From assembly GCA_035606695.1 (NCBI GenBank), contig DATNEW010000039.1, positions 62,001-126,000 on the forward strand: a stretch of DNA of 64,000 nt, written 5' to 3'. Source of the DNA: Gemmatimonadaceae bacterium. GTDB lineage: Bacteria; Gemmatimonadota; Gemmatimonadetes; Gemmatimonadales; Gemmatimonadaceae. Made by a program: the position numbers and the translations under genes. Shown in pieces: positions 54,708 to 63,261 of the stretch. Numbering within the stretch: the first letter of the stretch is position 1; every line of letters begins with the position of its first letter. The notes beneath the pieces were generated by a model. That model worked only from the letters and a program-made list of their open reading frames with translations. It was not told the origin of the DNA and did not search any database.

Positions 54708-56411
54708 CTATGCGGTGACCCGAAGTACTTCATCGAGCGTGGTAAGCCCGGATCGCACCTTCGAAACGCCATCGTCCAGAAGAGTGGGACGACCGGAGAG
54801 GCGGCGAATGTCTTCCGACGACCGTCTCTCATATATGGCGGAGACGATTTCCTCGGTAATTGGCAAAAACTCGAAGATGCCTATTCGCCCACGGAAGCCG
54901 GTATTACGGCAGAGTTTGCAGCCGTTCGGCCGATAAACTTTCGAGCCATCGAGCGCGAAGCGCTGACGAATCGCGTCGGGTACGTCGTTTTCCGCCTTGC
55001 AGTCGGCGCAGAGCGTTCGAACGAGGCGCTGGGACGCGACGAGTGAAATCGCCGACGCCACGATGAACGGCTCCGCCCCCATATCGAGCAGGCGCGGAAT
55101 GGCGCCGGCGGCGGTCGTAGTGTGCAGCGTCGTCAATACGAGGTGGCCGGTAAGCGCGGCGCTCAAGGCGATCTGAACCGTTTCCTGGTCGCGCATCTCG
55201 CCAACGAGAATGACGTCCGGATCGTGCCGAAGCATCGAGCGAAGACCCGATGCGAACGTCAACCCAGCGCGGACGTTGATCTGCGACTGGCGAATGCGCT
55301 CGACCTCGTACTCGACGGGATCTTCGAGCGTGATCAGGCAGCGCTCGCCGGTGTTCATCTCCAGCAGTGCCGAGTAGAGCGTCGTCGTCTTGCCGGATCC
55401 GGTTGGGCCCGTAACGGGAAGCAAACCGAACGGTTTGTTCAGCGCGTCGCGCAGCAGCGCCATGTCCGTCGGGTTGATGCCGAGCGATTCGAGCTTGAGG
55501 TTGACTCGGCTCCGGTCCAGCACGCGCAGCACCGTGTCCTCGCCATGCACCGTCGGAAAGGTCGAGACGCGAAGGTCGATCAACCGTCCCTCTACGCGCG
55601 TGCGCACCCGACCGTCCTGCGGCAAGCGGCTTTCGGCGATGTCCAGGCTCGAGAGAATCTTGATGCGGCTGAGCAGTGATGCCTGAAGTGCTTTCGGGTA
55701 CGACGGTCCGTTTTGCAGCAGGCCGTCGACCCGGTAGCGGATCTGGACGATCTCCTCGAGGGGTTCGATGTGAATGTCGGTCGCGCCCACGGTCACGCCG
55801 CGTCGGATGATCTCGTCCGCGAGTTCGGCGGCCGTCATGCTGTCTTCGCTACCGGTCGCTGGCGCCTGGCGGGGAGTGGTGACGGCGGCGGTCGGCGCTG
55901 CGTTTTGCGTCCATGTCGACCGGGCGCGGGCGGCGATCTCACTGGCGCCAGACTGCGATGATGCTGTTTGTGTAGTGCCGCCACGACCATACACCGTCTC
56001 GACGAGCTGCGCAATCTCGGCAGGATCAGCCGCCGCGACCCGGATGTGCTTTCCAGTCGATCGTTCGAGTGAGCGAATGACGCCGACGTCGAACGGGTTG
56101 CCCATCGCGACAAGGAGGGCCTTGGCCTCCATGCGGAGTGGAACCACGTGCTGCGAGCGGGCGACGGCCGGCGGCACATCGCCTGTCACTGTCGGATCGA
56201 CGATCAGCTCGCGCGGTTCGAGGTACGGAATGTCAGCGTCGGCGGCGAGCGTCTTGAGCAGGTCGCGCTCGGAAATGTAGCCGAGTCCGACGAGCGCTTC
56301 GCCGATGCGTTCCCCTGTCGTGAGTCGACGCTTGAGGGCCTCTTCCAGTTGGCCTGGAGTGATGAGGCCCGCTTCGACGAGCGATTCGCCGAGCCGAATT
56401 CTGCGCGACAT
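54708..56411 (-). CDS. Type II/IV assembly ATPase, GspE/PilB (MshE-like)
   Basis: A 567-residue ATPase opening the operon. N-terminal T2SSE_N domain (1-150: LGESLVEAGLITPGQLEEAL), linker, then the core with TDIHIEP, Walker A GPTGSGKTTT (near 333), Asp box/Walker B near ILVGEMRD and the His box LTTLHT. The C-terminal four-Cys motif is present as TLCADCK and CKLCRNTG. It powers pilus or pseudopilus extension. No retraction ATPase (PilT) is found nearby. Confidence 0.94.
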   Translation of the reverse strand: MSRRIRLGESLVEAGLITPGQLEEALKRRLTTGERIGEALVGLGYISERDLLKTLAADADIPYLEPRELIVDPTVTGDVPPAVARSQHVVPLRMEAKALLVAMGNPFDVGVIRSLERSTGKHIRVAAADPAEIAQLVETVYGRGGTTQTASSQSGASEIAARARSTWTQNAAPTAAVTTPRQAPATGSEDSMTAAELADEIIRRGVTVGATDIHIEPLEEIVQIRYRVDGLLQNGPSYPKALQASLLSRIKILSSLDIAESRLPQDGRVRTRVEGRLIDLRVSTFPTVHGEDTVLRVLDRSRVNLKLESLGINPTDMALLRDALNKPFGLLPVTGPTGSGKTTTLYSALLEMNTGERCLITLEDPVEYEVERIRQSQINVRAGLTFASGLRSMLRHDPDVILVGEMRDQETVQIALSAALTGHLVLTTLHTTTAAGAIPRLLDMGAEPFIVASAISLVASQRLVRTLCADCKAENDVPDAIRQRFALDGSKVYRPNGCKLCRNTGFRGRIGIFEFLPITEEIVSAIYERRSSEDIRRLSGRPTLLDDGVSKVRSGLTTLDEVLRVTA

Positions 56412-56566
56412 TAACGATACCGTTCCGGGATCAGCGGGGACGCATCACTGCGGTCAGCCTTCGTCGGCTAACAATCCGTCGATCGGACAGAGGAGAACTG
56501 CGGGGGATTGAGGTTCAGCCCTGCAATCTAATCCCCAGCTCTGGCCGGTCGGCAAGCAATAAATGT

Positions 56567-57619
56567 TTACGGTCGCCAGTTCGCCATGAACAGATTCAAC
56601 TCGCCCGGCTTCGACGAGCGCCCGGACGCCCACACCAACTCGCTTCCATCCGGGCTGAACATTGGAAATCCGTCAAACTCCGGATGGTTCGTTACGGCCT
56701 CGAGATGCGAACCGTCGGCGTCGACCAAATACAGCTCGAAATTCCGGCTTCGAGGATTCTTGTAGTTCGACGAGAAAATGATCCGCTTGTCGTCCGGCGT
56801 GAAGTACGGCGCGAAGTTCGCGCCGCCCAGGTTCGTGATTTGATGCTGGTTCGATCCATCGGCGTTCATCACCCAGATCTCCATGCGGTTCGGACGAACG
56901 AGCCGCTGCCGCAAAAGATCCTGATAATTCGTGAGCGCCGTGTCGGATGGATGCCACGCGCGATACACGATTTGCTTCCCGTCGTGCGAGAAGAACGCGC
57001 CGCCGTCATAGCCCGGTGCCGTCGTCAACCGCTTCAGGTTCGAGCCGTCGACGCGCATGGTGTAGATGTCGAGGTCTCCGTCCTTGAGCGACGTGAACAC
57101 GATCGTCTGCCCGTCCGGTGACAGCGTCCCTTCGGCCGTATACACGCCGTAGTTCGTGAGGCGCGTGAGTCCGGAGCCGTCGGGGCGCGCGGTGTAGATG
57201 TCGTACGGATCCAGTCCCCACACATAACCCTTCGACGGATCGGGTTTCGGCGGGCACGCGGTATCGGCGGCGTGCGTCGAGCCGAAGAAGATGTTCGCGT
57301 CGCCGCCGTAGAAGTAGCCGCACGTGGTCTTGCCGAACCCGGTCGACACGCGTCGCACGTGCGAGCCGTCGGCGTTCATCACGAATTCCTGATCGCAGCT
57401 GCGGCCGTCACGCGTCGACTGAAAGATCAGGCGCTTGCCGTCGCTGCTGAAATACGCTTCGGCATTCTCGCCGCCGAACGTCAGCTGGCGAATGTTCGTG
57501 AGGTGACGCTCGCCCGCTTCGGGCTGGACTCGCGTGACGCTCGAGCCATGACAGCCACATGAAGAAACCGCCGCTACGATGGCGATCGTAGCGGCGGTGA
57601 GACGGGGCGCTGTTCGCAT
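56567..57619 (-). CDS. TolB/PD40-type beta-propeller lipoprotein
   Basis: A 350-residue exported protein (signal AATIAIVAAVSSCGC, possible lipobox) with about six PD40 repeats: AYFSSDGKRLIFQS, TLSPDGQTIVFTS, FFSHDGKQIVY, YFTPDDKRIIFSS and MFSPDGSELVWAS. Similar to TolB-type and prolyl-oligopeptidase-like propellers without catalytic domain. The ATG 57619 lies 10 bases after the S41 gene and follows it on the same strand. Confidence 0.87.
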   Translation of the reverse strand: MRTAPRLTAATIAIVAAVSSCGCHGSSVTRVQPEAGERHLTNIRQLTFGGENAEAYFSSDGKRLIFQSTRDGRSCDQEFVMNADGSHVRRVSTGFGKTTCGYFYGGDANIFFGSTHAADTACPPKPDPSKGYVWGLDPYDIYTARPDGSGLTRLTNYGVYTAEGTLSPDGQTIVFTSLKDGDLDIYTMRVDGSNLKRLTTAPGYDGGAFFSHDGKQIVYRAWHPSDTALTNYQDLLRQRLVRPNRMEIWVMNADGSNQHQITNLGGANFAPYFTPDDKRIIFSSNYKNPRSRNFELYLVDADGSHLEAVTNHPEFDGFPMFSPDGSELVWASGRSSKPGELNLFMANWRP

Positions 57620-57629
57620 GCCCCGGAAC

Positions 57630-59249
57630 TTACGGCTTCTTTGGCGCTGCGGCAGTCCGGGTGCTGGCACCGGCCAACGTTTCGCCGGCCGCGGTGAAGA
57701 GCTCGCGTTGCGAGCTCGCGTGATCGAGCAGATCGATGGCGCGGCGCAACGGCGCGTCGTACGGCAGGTCGCGGCGCTTGGCGCTCGAGTCGCCGGCGAC
57801 GAAGTGTGCGACGCGCTGCTCGAGGACGCGGGTCATGTAGCGATTGGCCGCGTCGTACTGCTTGCGGTCGACGGTCACGCCTTTGGACTGCAGCCGGTTG
57901 TAGAACTCGTTGAGCCACGACGACTGCACTGTGAAGTTCGGCGACGCCGACTTTGCCAATTCGGTGGCGTAGTCGTCGCGCACGGTCACGAAATCCTGAC
58001 CCTTCGGCGCGATCGTTTTGAGGAACGTCTGCTCGGCGGTCGTGAGCGTGTCGTCCTGCACGATCACGTCGGGCGTGATGCCACCGCCGCCGTAGACCAC
58101 GCGTCCCGCGTCCGACTTATAGGGCGGCCGATTCTTCTTCGACGCGTTGGTTTCATTGCTGTCCGGCGTGTCTTCGACGAACTGGCCGTTCACGAACTTC
58201 CGCGGACGCTGAATGGATCGACCGCTCGGCGTGAGCCACTTGCCGGTCGTCAGCTTGAGCGCGTACCCGCCGTCGAGATTGTAGACGCCCTGGACCAGAC
58301 CTTTGCCGAAGCTCGTCTGGCCGACGACGAGCGCACGGTCATGATCCTGCAGCGCGCCGGTCACGATCTCGGCTGCCGAAGCAGTGCGATCGTCGACGAG
58401 AATCACGAGGGGGATCGTTGCGGCGACGGGTGCATTCTTCGCCTGCTCCGACTGCGCGGGCCCTTCGCGATACTTCACGGCCGCGATGAGCGAACCTTGC
58501 GGCAGGAACATGTTCGCGATGTCGAGACTTTGCTCGAGAATGCCGCCCGGGTCGCCGCGCATGTCGATGATCAGACCGCGCGCGCCCTGCGACTGATACT
58601 GCTTGACGGCCGCGAGCAGATTGTCGTACGCGTTCTCGTTGTATTGCTGCAGCGGGATGTAGCCAATCTTGTTGCCGAGCGTGAGCGTGAACGGCACGGC
58701 GGGAATGTGAATCTCGGCGCGCGTGAAGTTGCTCGTGATCGGCTCGGTCACACCGGGGCGGGCGAACGACACGCGTACGCGAGTTCCGATGATGCCGGTG
58801 AGTGAATCGGAGACTTGATTGATCGTCCAGCCTCGCGTCGACGTCGAATCGACGCGAATGATCATGTCACCTTCACGGACGCCGCCGTTCTCGGCGGGCG
58901 TGTTCGGGTAGACCGTGACGACGCGGACGAGCTTCGTCGTCGGATCCTGCTCGATGAGCATGCCGAGTCCGCCGTATCGCCCGCCGGTTCGGCTGTTGAA
59001 CTGCTTGAGGTCGCGTGGCGACATGAGCTCGCTGTATGGATCGTTGAGCTCTTTGACCAGGCCACGCGCGGCCTTCTCATAGACGTCTGGAAGCGGCAGC
59101 GTGTCCACGAATCGATCGGAGACGAGACTCATCACCTGATCGAGCAGCAGCGCGCCTTGCTGCTGAGACCGTGATTGCAGAATGAATGCGCCGGCGACGA
59201 CCGGGATGGCCAGTGCGCCGATCAGCGCGGCCTTACGAAAACGTGGCAT
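57630..59249 (-). CDS. S41-family C-terminal processing peptidase
   Basis: A 539-residue exported protease with an N-terminal membrane anchor (about residues 8-25), a PDZ domain (about 90-170: YGGLGMLIEQD; AENGGVREGDMIIRVD) and the S41 core: DMRGDPGGIL, the serine in DDRTASAAEIV and the lysine in GQTSFGKGLVQ. Cleaves periplasmic proteins from their C-termini. ATG 59249 starts the anchor; the longer frame is unsupported. It heads a two-gene line with the PD40 protein. Confidence 0.92.
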   Translation of the reverse strand: MPRFRKAALIGALAIPVVAGAFILQSRSQQQGALLLDQVMSLVSDRFVDTLPLPDVYEKAARGLVKELNDPYSELMSPRDLKQFNSRTGGRYGGLGMLIEQDPTTKLVRVVTVYPNTPAENGGVREGDMIIRVDSTSTRGWTINQVSDSLTGIIGTRVRVSFARPGVTEPITSNFTRAEIHIPAVPFTLTLGNKIGYIPLQQYNENAYDNLLAAVKQYQSQGARGLIIDMRGDPGGILEQSLDIANMFLPQGSLIAAVKYREGPAQSEQAKNAPVAATIPLVILVDDRTASAAEIVTGALQDHDRALVVGQTSFGKGLVQGVYNLDGGYALKLTTGKWLTPSGRSIQRPRKFVNGQFVEDTPDSNETNASKKNRPPYKSDAGRVVYGGGGITPDVIVQDDTLTTAEQTFLKTIAPKGQDFVTVRDDYATELAKSASPNFTVQSSWLNEFYNRLQSKGVTVDRKQYDAANRYMTRVLEQRVAHFVAGDSSAKRRDLPYDAPLRRAIDLLDHASSQRELFTAAGETLAGASTRTAAAPKKP

Positions 59250-59344
59250 GCGAGTGTTCCAGCGTAGGTGTACCTGGTGTCCCGAACGATAACCCGGGAT
59301 AAAACGACGGCGAGCCCAACGGTGGCGCAACGCCTACGGCCCGA

Positions 59345-59548
59345 TCAGCGGTCCTCGATGACGCCCACAGGTGTAGCAGCGTCGTCCTGAGCACCGAACC
59401 GGGCCCACACCATCTTCCAGGATAATGCCACGCCGGAGCGAAACCGCTTTTTCGTGAGGCGAAAGCCGGCTGGAGAGATCGCGATGGTGAATGGCTCGCC
59501 ATCGATTTCGATCTCGCGGCGGATGGTCTTCTCGAGTTTGGTCGACAT
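59345..59548 (-). CDS. Small conserved hypothetical protein
   Basis: A 67-residue protein with beta-strand-like text (REIEIDGEPFTIAISPAGFRLTKKRFRSG). It looks like a small soluble cytoplasmic protein of no known family. The start ATG 59548 is supported by a near-perfect TATAAT 9 bases upstream and little room for a leader, which suggests a leaderless transcript. Confidence 0.6.
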   Translation of the reverse strand: MSTKLEKTIRREIEIDGEPFTIAISPAGFRLTKKRFRSGVALSWKMVWARFGAQDDAATPVGVIEDR

Positions 59549-59557
59549 GGCTGCGGG

Positions 59558-59563
59558 ATTATA
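59558..59563 (-). promoter_or_regulatory. TATAAT -10 element of the 67-residue gene
   Basis: A consensus -10 hexamer on the minus strand, ending 9 bases before the ATG. The -35 is not clear. The transcript would begin only about 3 bases before the start codon. Confidence 0.5.
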
Positions 59564-59607
59564 CCCTATCAAACAAACGGGGTTCACCCCGTTAGCGCTG
59601 ATGGGCC

Positions 59608-60477
59608 TTAGGCGCTCTTGCTCCCAGCCGATCGACCCGCCAGGACGTAATCGACGAACCACTCGCGCTGCTGCTGCCGAACCATCGCCTCGCGAATGAG
59701 GCCGCCTTCCTTGAGCATGTCGTGCGCCGGTTGCAGCACCCGCTGCAGATGGGAGGGATAGCGTTGGGAGAGCGGCAGTTGCTCGCGCAGGCGGTCGAGC
59801 GACACGCGCCAGGTCAGAACTCCGTTCGCGCGCGCGACCTCGATCAGTCGGAAGAGCCGGCGTGCAACAGGCGATGGAAGCGAGAAATATCTGCCGACGT
59901 TCATCGGCACGACGTAGCGCGCGGCGATGTTCTGTCGCACGAGCGGCGAGATGACGACGCGCGCCTCGCCCGGCTCCGCGGCGACGACGGCGGGGAAGAG
60001 CGCGAGCTGATCGCGCTCCGACGATCGCCGGCGCTCGATCATGACGGACGTGAGCAGCGTGAAGCTGACGTCGACCGGCCCGCACACCACGGCATCGTAA
60101 TACGCGTGCTCGGATTGAAGCACTGTGCGTTCGAGACGCGTGAGCGACGCGCGCAGCTGCTCGTAGGTGCGGCCGTCGGCTTGCCGGCCCATCGATCGCA
60201 GGAACGCATGAAGCGTGAACGTGAGCGCACCGTCACTCGGCGAGCCCGCCTCGTCGAAACGGCGCATCAGCTCGATGTACACGTCCTGATCGAAGGTGCC
60301 GGGCAATCGTTCGCCGGGGCTCGCGAGGACGCGCCACCGGCCGCCATCCGCCGTGGCGAAGGAGATGACCAACTCTTCGGCCGTGTCGCTCAGGCGAAAC
60401 AGCGGAAACTCCTCGATCGAGCGGTCCAGATGCACCACTCGCGCGTGAGAGCGTCGCTTCGCCGGGAGCATCATCAT
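59608..60477 (-). CDS. RepA-like replication initiator protein
   Basis: A 289-residue protein similar in layout to plasmid replication initiator protein A (RPA family): a beta-rich N-terminal part with EFPLFRLSDTAEELVISF, QDVYIELMRRFD and TLHAFLRSMGRQADGRTYEQLR, then a winged-helix-like second half with VSPLVRQNIAARYVVPMNVGRYFSLPSPVARRLFRLI and YPSHLQRVLQPAHDMLKEGGL. It is an odd find on what appears to be chromosomal DNA; no partition or plasmid genes lie near. The identification is from motif pattern and should be tested. Confidence 0.65.
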   Translation of the reverse strand: MMMLPAKRRSHARVVHLDRSIEEFPLFRLSDTAEELVISFATADGGRWRVLASPGERLPGTFDQDVYIELMRRFDEAGSPSDGALTFTLHAFLRSMGRQADGRTYEQLRASLTRLERTVLQSEHAYYDAVVCGPVDVSFTLLTSVMIERRRSSERDQLALFPAVVAAEPGEARVVISPLVRQNIAARYVVPMNVGRYFSLPSPVARRLFRLIEVARANGVLTWRVSLDRLREQLPLSQRYPSHLQRVLQPAHDMLKEGGLIREAMVRQQQREWFVDYVLAGRSAGSKSA

Positions 60478-60501
60478 GCGTGCGTCGTCATCGAGGCGGC
60501 G

Positions 60502-61215
60502 TCATCCCAGCGGAATGAGCGAACCGGTGATGGCGCCGGCGCGGCTCGAGCAGAGAAAGGCCACCAGATCCGCAACCTGTTCGCGTTCGACGTATCGAAC
60601 GTCATCGCCCATGGCGGCGACATTGGTCGCCGTACGAATCGACGTGGGCGCGATCGCATTCGCGCGCACGCCTGTCTTTCGCTCCTCGGCGGCAATGGCT
60701 CGCATCAGCGTGACGACGCCGGATTTCGCGACAGCGTACGCGGCCTTGTTCGCAACGCTTGCGCCCGGAAGCGCCGCCTCGGATGCAAAGAACACGAGCG
60801 CGCCGCGGCCGGCACGGAGCTGCGGCAAAAACGCGCGCGATGTGAGATACGCCGTGGTGAGATTGATCAAGAGCTGGCGCGACCAGATCGCGGGATCGCT
60901 TTCGGCGACGGGACCACTCATCGCGAAACCGCCGGCCATGTGGACGAGGCCCGCGAGTGCGCCGCCGTGATCGGCGCGTACGCGTTCGGCGAGATCGTCG
61001 ACCGCGCTCGGGTCGCTGAGATCACAGGCGTAGCCGCGCGCGTGCGCGCCCGAAGCGACGATCGCGGCTGCTCGCGCCTCGACGTGCTGCGCGGTGCGGT
61101 CGACCAACACGAGCGCGGCGCCGAGTCGAGCGAACGTTTGCGCGACGACCTCGCCGACCTGGCCTTCGGCGCCGACTCCTGTCAGGAGGACCGTTGTACC
61201 GTTGAACATGCTCAT
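60502..61215 (-). CDS. Short-chain dehydrogenase/reductase
   Basis: A 237-residue SDR enzyme. VLLTGVGAEGQVG is the cofactor motif, a modified TGxxxGxG; the catalytic Ser is in FFASEAALPG, and AAYAVAKSG gives Tyr and Lys. The usual NNAG is replaced by HMAGGF. C-terminal NAIAPTSIRT and GAITGSLIPLG are typical. Substrate unknown. ATG 61215 or 61209; the frame is open to 61278. Confidence 0.87.
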   Translation of the reverse strand: MSMFNGTTVLLTGVGAEGQVGEVVAQTFARLGAALVLVDRTAQHVEARAAAIVASGAHARGYACDLSDPSAVDDLAERVRADHGGALAGLVHMAGGFAMSGPVAESDPAIWSRQLLINLTTAYLTSRAFLPQLRAGRGALVFFASEAALPGASVANKAAYAVAKSGVVTLMRAIAAEERKTGVRANAIAPTSIRTATNVAAMGDDVRYVEREQVADLVAFLCSSRAGAITGSLIPLG

Positions 61216-61317
61216 AAGGTGGCGCAATCCTGGCCGGAGGAAAAGCAGATCCTCGGGCCTACGGCGCGAGGATGACACGTTCGGGCTGGCACGAAGCCTG
61301 TTATTGATTCACCTGAC

Positions 61318-62613
61318 ATGTCCCGCCTGAAAAGCGCCGGAATCATCGTAATTGTTGTCCTCGTGGCCTCCCTGGCCCTCATTGGCGGCCTGTCGATCAC
61401 GCGGGGCACGCCCGTCAGCTATGTCTCGACGCTGTCGGACTCCGGGCCGCCGGCGATCAGCGACTCGCTGTTCGAGCGGACGTTCGAGCTGTTCACCGGT
61501 ACGCACATCTTCCAGGGTAATGCCGTACAGCAGGCGAACAACGGCAACGGCATCTACCCCTCGCTCTGGCGCGACATGCGGTCGGCGCAGCACACGATCA
61601 CCGTGCAGATGTACTACTCGCTGCCCGGCAAAGTAGCGGACAGCATGGCCGCGGTGCTTCGCGAGCGGGCGCGCGCGAACGTTCGCGTGCTCTTTCTCAT
61701 CGACGCGTTCGGCTCGCAGCACCTGTCCGACGAGTATTTGAAATCTTTGACAGACGCCGGCGTGAAAGTGGCGAAGCTCAGGCCACTGCGCTGGTCCACC
61801 ATCTCCAACGCCGCGACGCGCTCCCACGTGCGCGTCGTCGTCGTCGATGGGCGCGTCGGGTACGAGGGCGGCTTCGGCCTGGCCGACTATTGGCTCGGCG
61901 ATGGACATCATGACGAGCAGTGGCGCGAATCGAACGTGCGATTCGAAGGCCCGGCGGTCATGCAACTCCAGGCCGCATTCGCCGCCGCGTGGGCGGAATC
62001 GACTGGAGAGCTGATCACCGGTCCGCTCTTCTTTCCGTCCAGCGGATTTCAGCCCGTTGGACCGACGCGCGCCGGGCTGCTGTATACGGCGCCGACGACG
62101 GGGAGCACGCCCGCCGAACGATTTCTGGCCCTCACGATCAGCGGCGCGCGCAAGTCGCTGTACATCGAGAATTCATACTTCGTTCCCGATGAGGATTTTC
62201 GAAAGCTTCTCGAGCGCGCCGCGCGTCGCGGCGTCGACGTTCGCGTGCTGACCGTGAGCTCGAAAACGGACGTGAAGACCACCTGGTACGCGGGCCGACA
62301 CTATTACGAGGAGCTGCTCGGCCGCGGCGTGAAGATCTACGAGTACCAGCCGACGATGCTGCACTCGAAAACCATCGTGGCCGATGGCTTGTGGAGCTCG
62401 GTCGGCTCGATGAACTTCGACAATCGTTCGATGGCGTTCAACAACGAGTCGAATCTCGTGGTGTTGGACACGGCCTTCGGCGCGCAAATGGACTCGATCT
62501 TTTTCGACGATCTCCGCTACGCGCGTGAGATCAAGCTCGACGAGTTCCGGCATCGCTCGCGATGGACGAAGCTGGTCGAGAGCATCGCCACGTTGATGTC
62601 GCGACTGCTCTAG
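61318..62613 (+). CDS. Phospholipase D/cardiolipin synthase-like protein with altered first HKD motif
   Basis: A 431-residue protein with an N-terminal membrane anchor and two HKD-type motifs. The second is canonical (LHSKTIVADG, H349 and K351, then GSMNFD). The first reads HVRVVVVDG (H170, R172): its Lys is replaced by Arg, yet GGFGLADYW follows as in the family. It resembles cardiolipin synthases (YQMYYSLPGKVADS, FVPDEDF). Arg may weaken or alter transfer activity. Divergent from the SDR gene. Confidence 0.87.
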   Translation: MSRLKSAGIIVIVVLVASLALIGGLSITRGTPVSYVSTLSDSGPPAISDSLFERTFELFTGTHIFQGNAVQQANNGNGIYPSLWRDMRSAQHTITVQMYYSLPGKVADSMAAVLRERARANVRVLFLIDAFGSQHLSDEYLKSLTDAGVKVAKLRPLRWSTISNAATRSHVRVVVVDGRVGYEGGFGLADYWLGDGHHDEQWRESNVRFEGPAVMQLQAAFAAAWAESTGELITGPLFFPSSGFQPVGPTRAGLLYTAPTTGSTPAERFLALTISGARKSLYIENSYFVPDEDFRKLLERAARRGVDVRVLTVSSKTDVKTTWYAGRHYYEELLGRGVKIYEYQPTMLHSKTIVADGLWSSVGSMNFDNRSMAFNNESNLVVLDTAFGAQMDSIFFDDLRYAREIKLDEFRHRSRWTKLVESIATLMSRLL

Positions 62614-62619
62614 GCTGCT

Positions 62620-63168
62620 CTAGCGAATATCCTCGCGGCCGAGTGCCGCGCGCACGGCTTCGCGCATGGCGACGAGCGCTGCTTCTCGGGACGACGGCGA
62701 ATCCTCGCGAACATGCAGTTCGACCCCGTCCGCCACCATGACTCGCCGCCAGCTCGCGGGCGCATCGTCATCGACGGCCTGCCGGCGCGTCTCGACCGTG
62801 GCGCCGAGCGCCGCGGCGAGTGATGACGCCACGCGGCGCTCGAGTGCGTCGCCCGTCACTTCCTTCATCTCGCCTTTGATCGTGTCGAGCGTCACGCCTT
62901 CGCGCTGGCGGATCTTGATGGCGAGAAGCTGAAGGAAGTGGCGGTAATTGTAGGTCGCGGCGGTGCCGGTCCCCTCGGGGCGTTCGAGCAATCCATTCGC
63001 GACGTAGAACCGAATCGATCGCGCGCTCGGCGCGGCGCGTGCCGACGCATTGGTCGGACGCACGCCAGCGGCATCGACGAGCGCGGTCACCTGCGCGGCG
63101 AGGCCGCGCGCGTTCCACGGCGCCTGCTTGGCGTGGGCGCGGAGAAGTGCGATGGGTGATTCAGCCAT
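62620..63168 (-). CDS. MerR-like transcriptional regulator
   Basis: A 182-residue protein with a MerR-type winged helix (about residues 45-115): RSIRFYVANGLLERPEGTG, then YNYRHFLQLLAIKIRQREGVTLDTI. The C-terminal half is helical with no metal-binding Cys, so the signal is unknown. ATG 63168 is chosen because the frame upstream has no family similarity. It is convergent with the PLD gene, 6 bases apart. Confidence 0.78.
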   Translation of the reverse strand: MAESPIALLRAHAKQAPWNARGLAAQVTALVDAAGVRPTNASARAAPSARSIRFYVANGLLERPEGTGTAATYNYRHFLQLLAIKIRQREGVTLDTIKGEMKEVTGDALERRVASSLAAALGATVETRRQAVDDDAPASWRRVMVADGVELHVREDSPSSREAALVAMREAVRAALGREDIR

Positions 63169-63261
63169 GTACCGCGAAGGGAAGCAAAGCCGTGAGCCGG
63201 CGACGAGAACGAGAAGCCAACGAGCCGAACGCGCAAGGAACAATAACGCGCACGACCGCGG

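Noticed and set aside
59608-60477. RepA-like gene as evidence of a prophage or plasmid in the window
   Set aside because: No integrase, partition, phage structural or mobilisation genes are near; neighbours are housekeeping-type genes.
59722-61275. 517-codon frame spanning the RepA-like and SDR genes on the other strand
   Set aside because: It crosses two clear genes on the minus strand and has no domain of its own.
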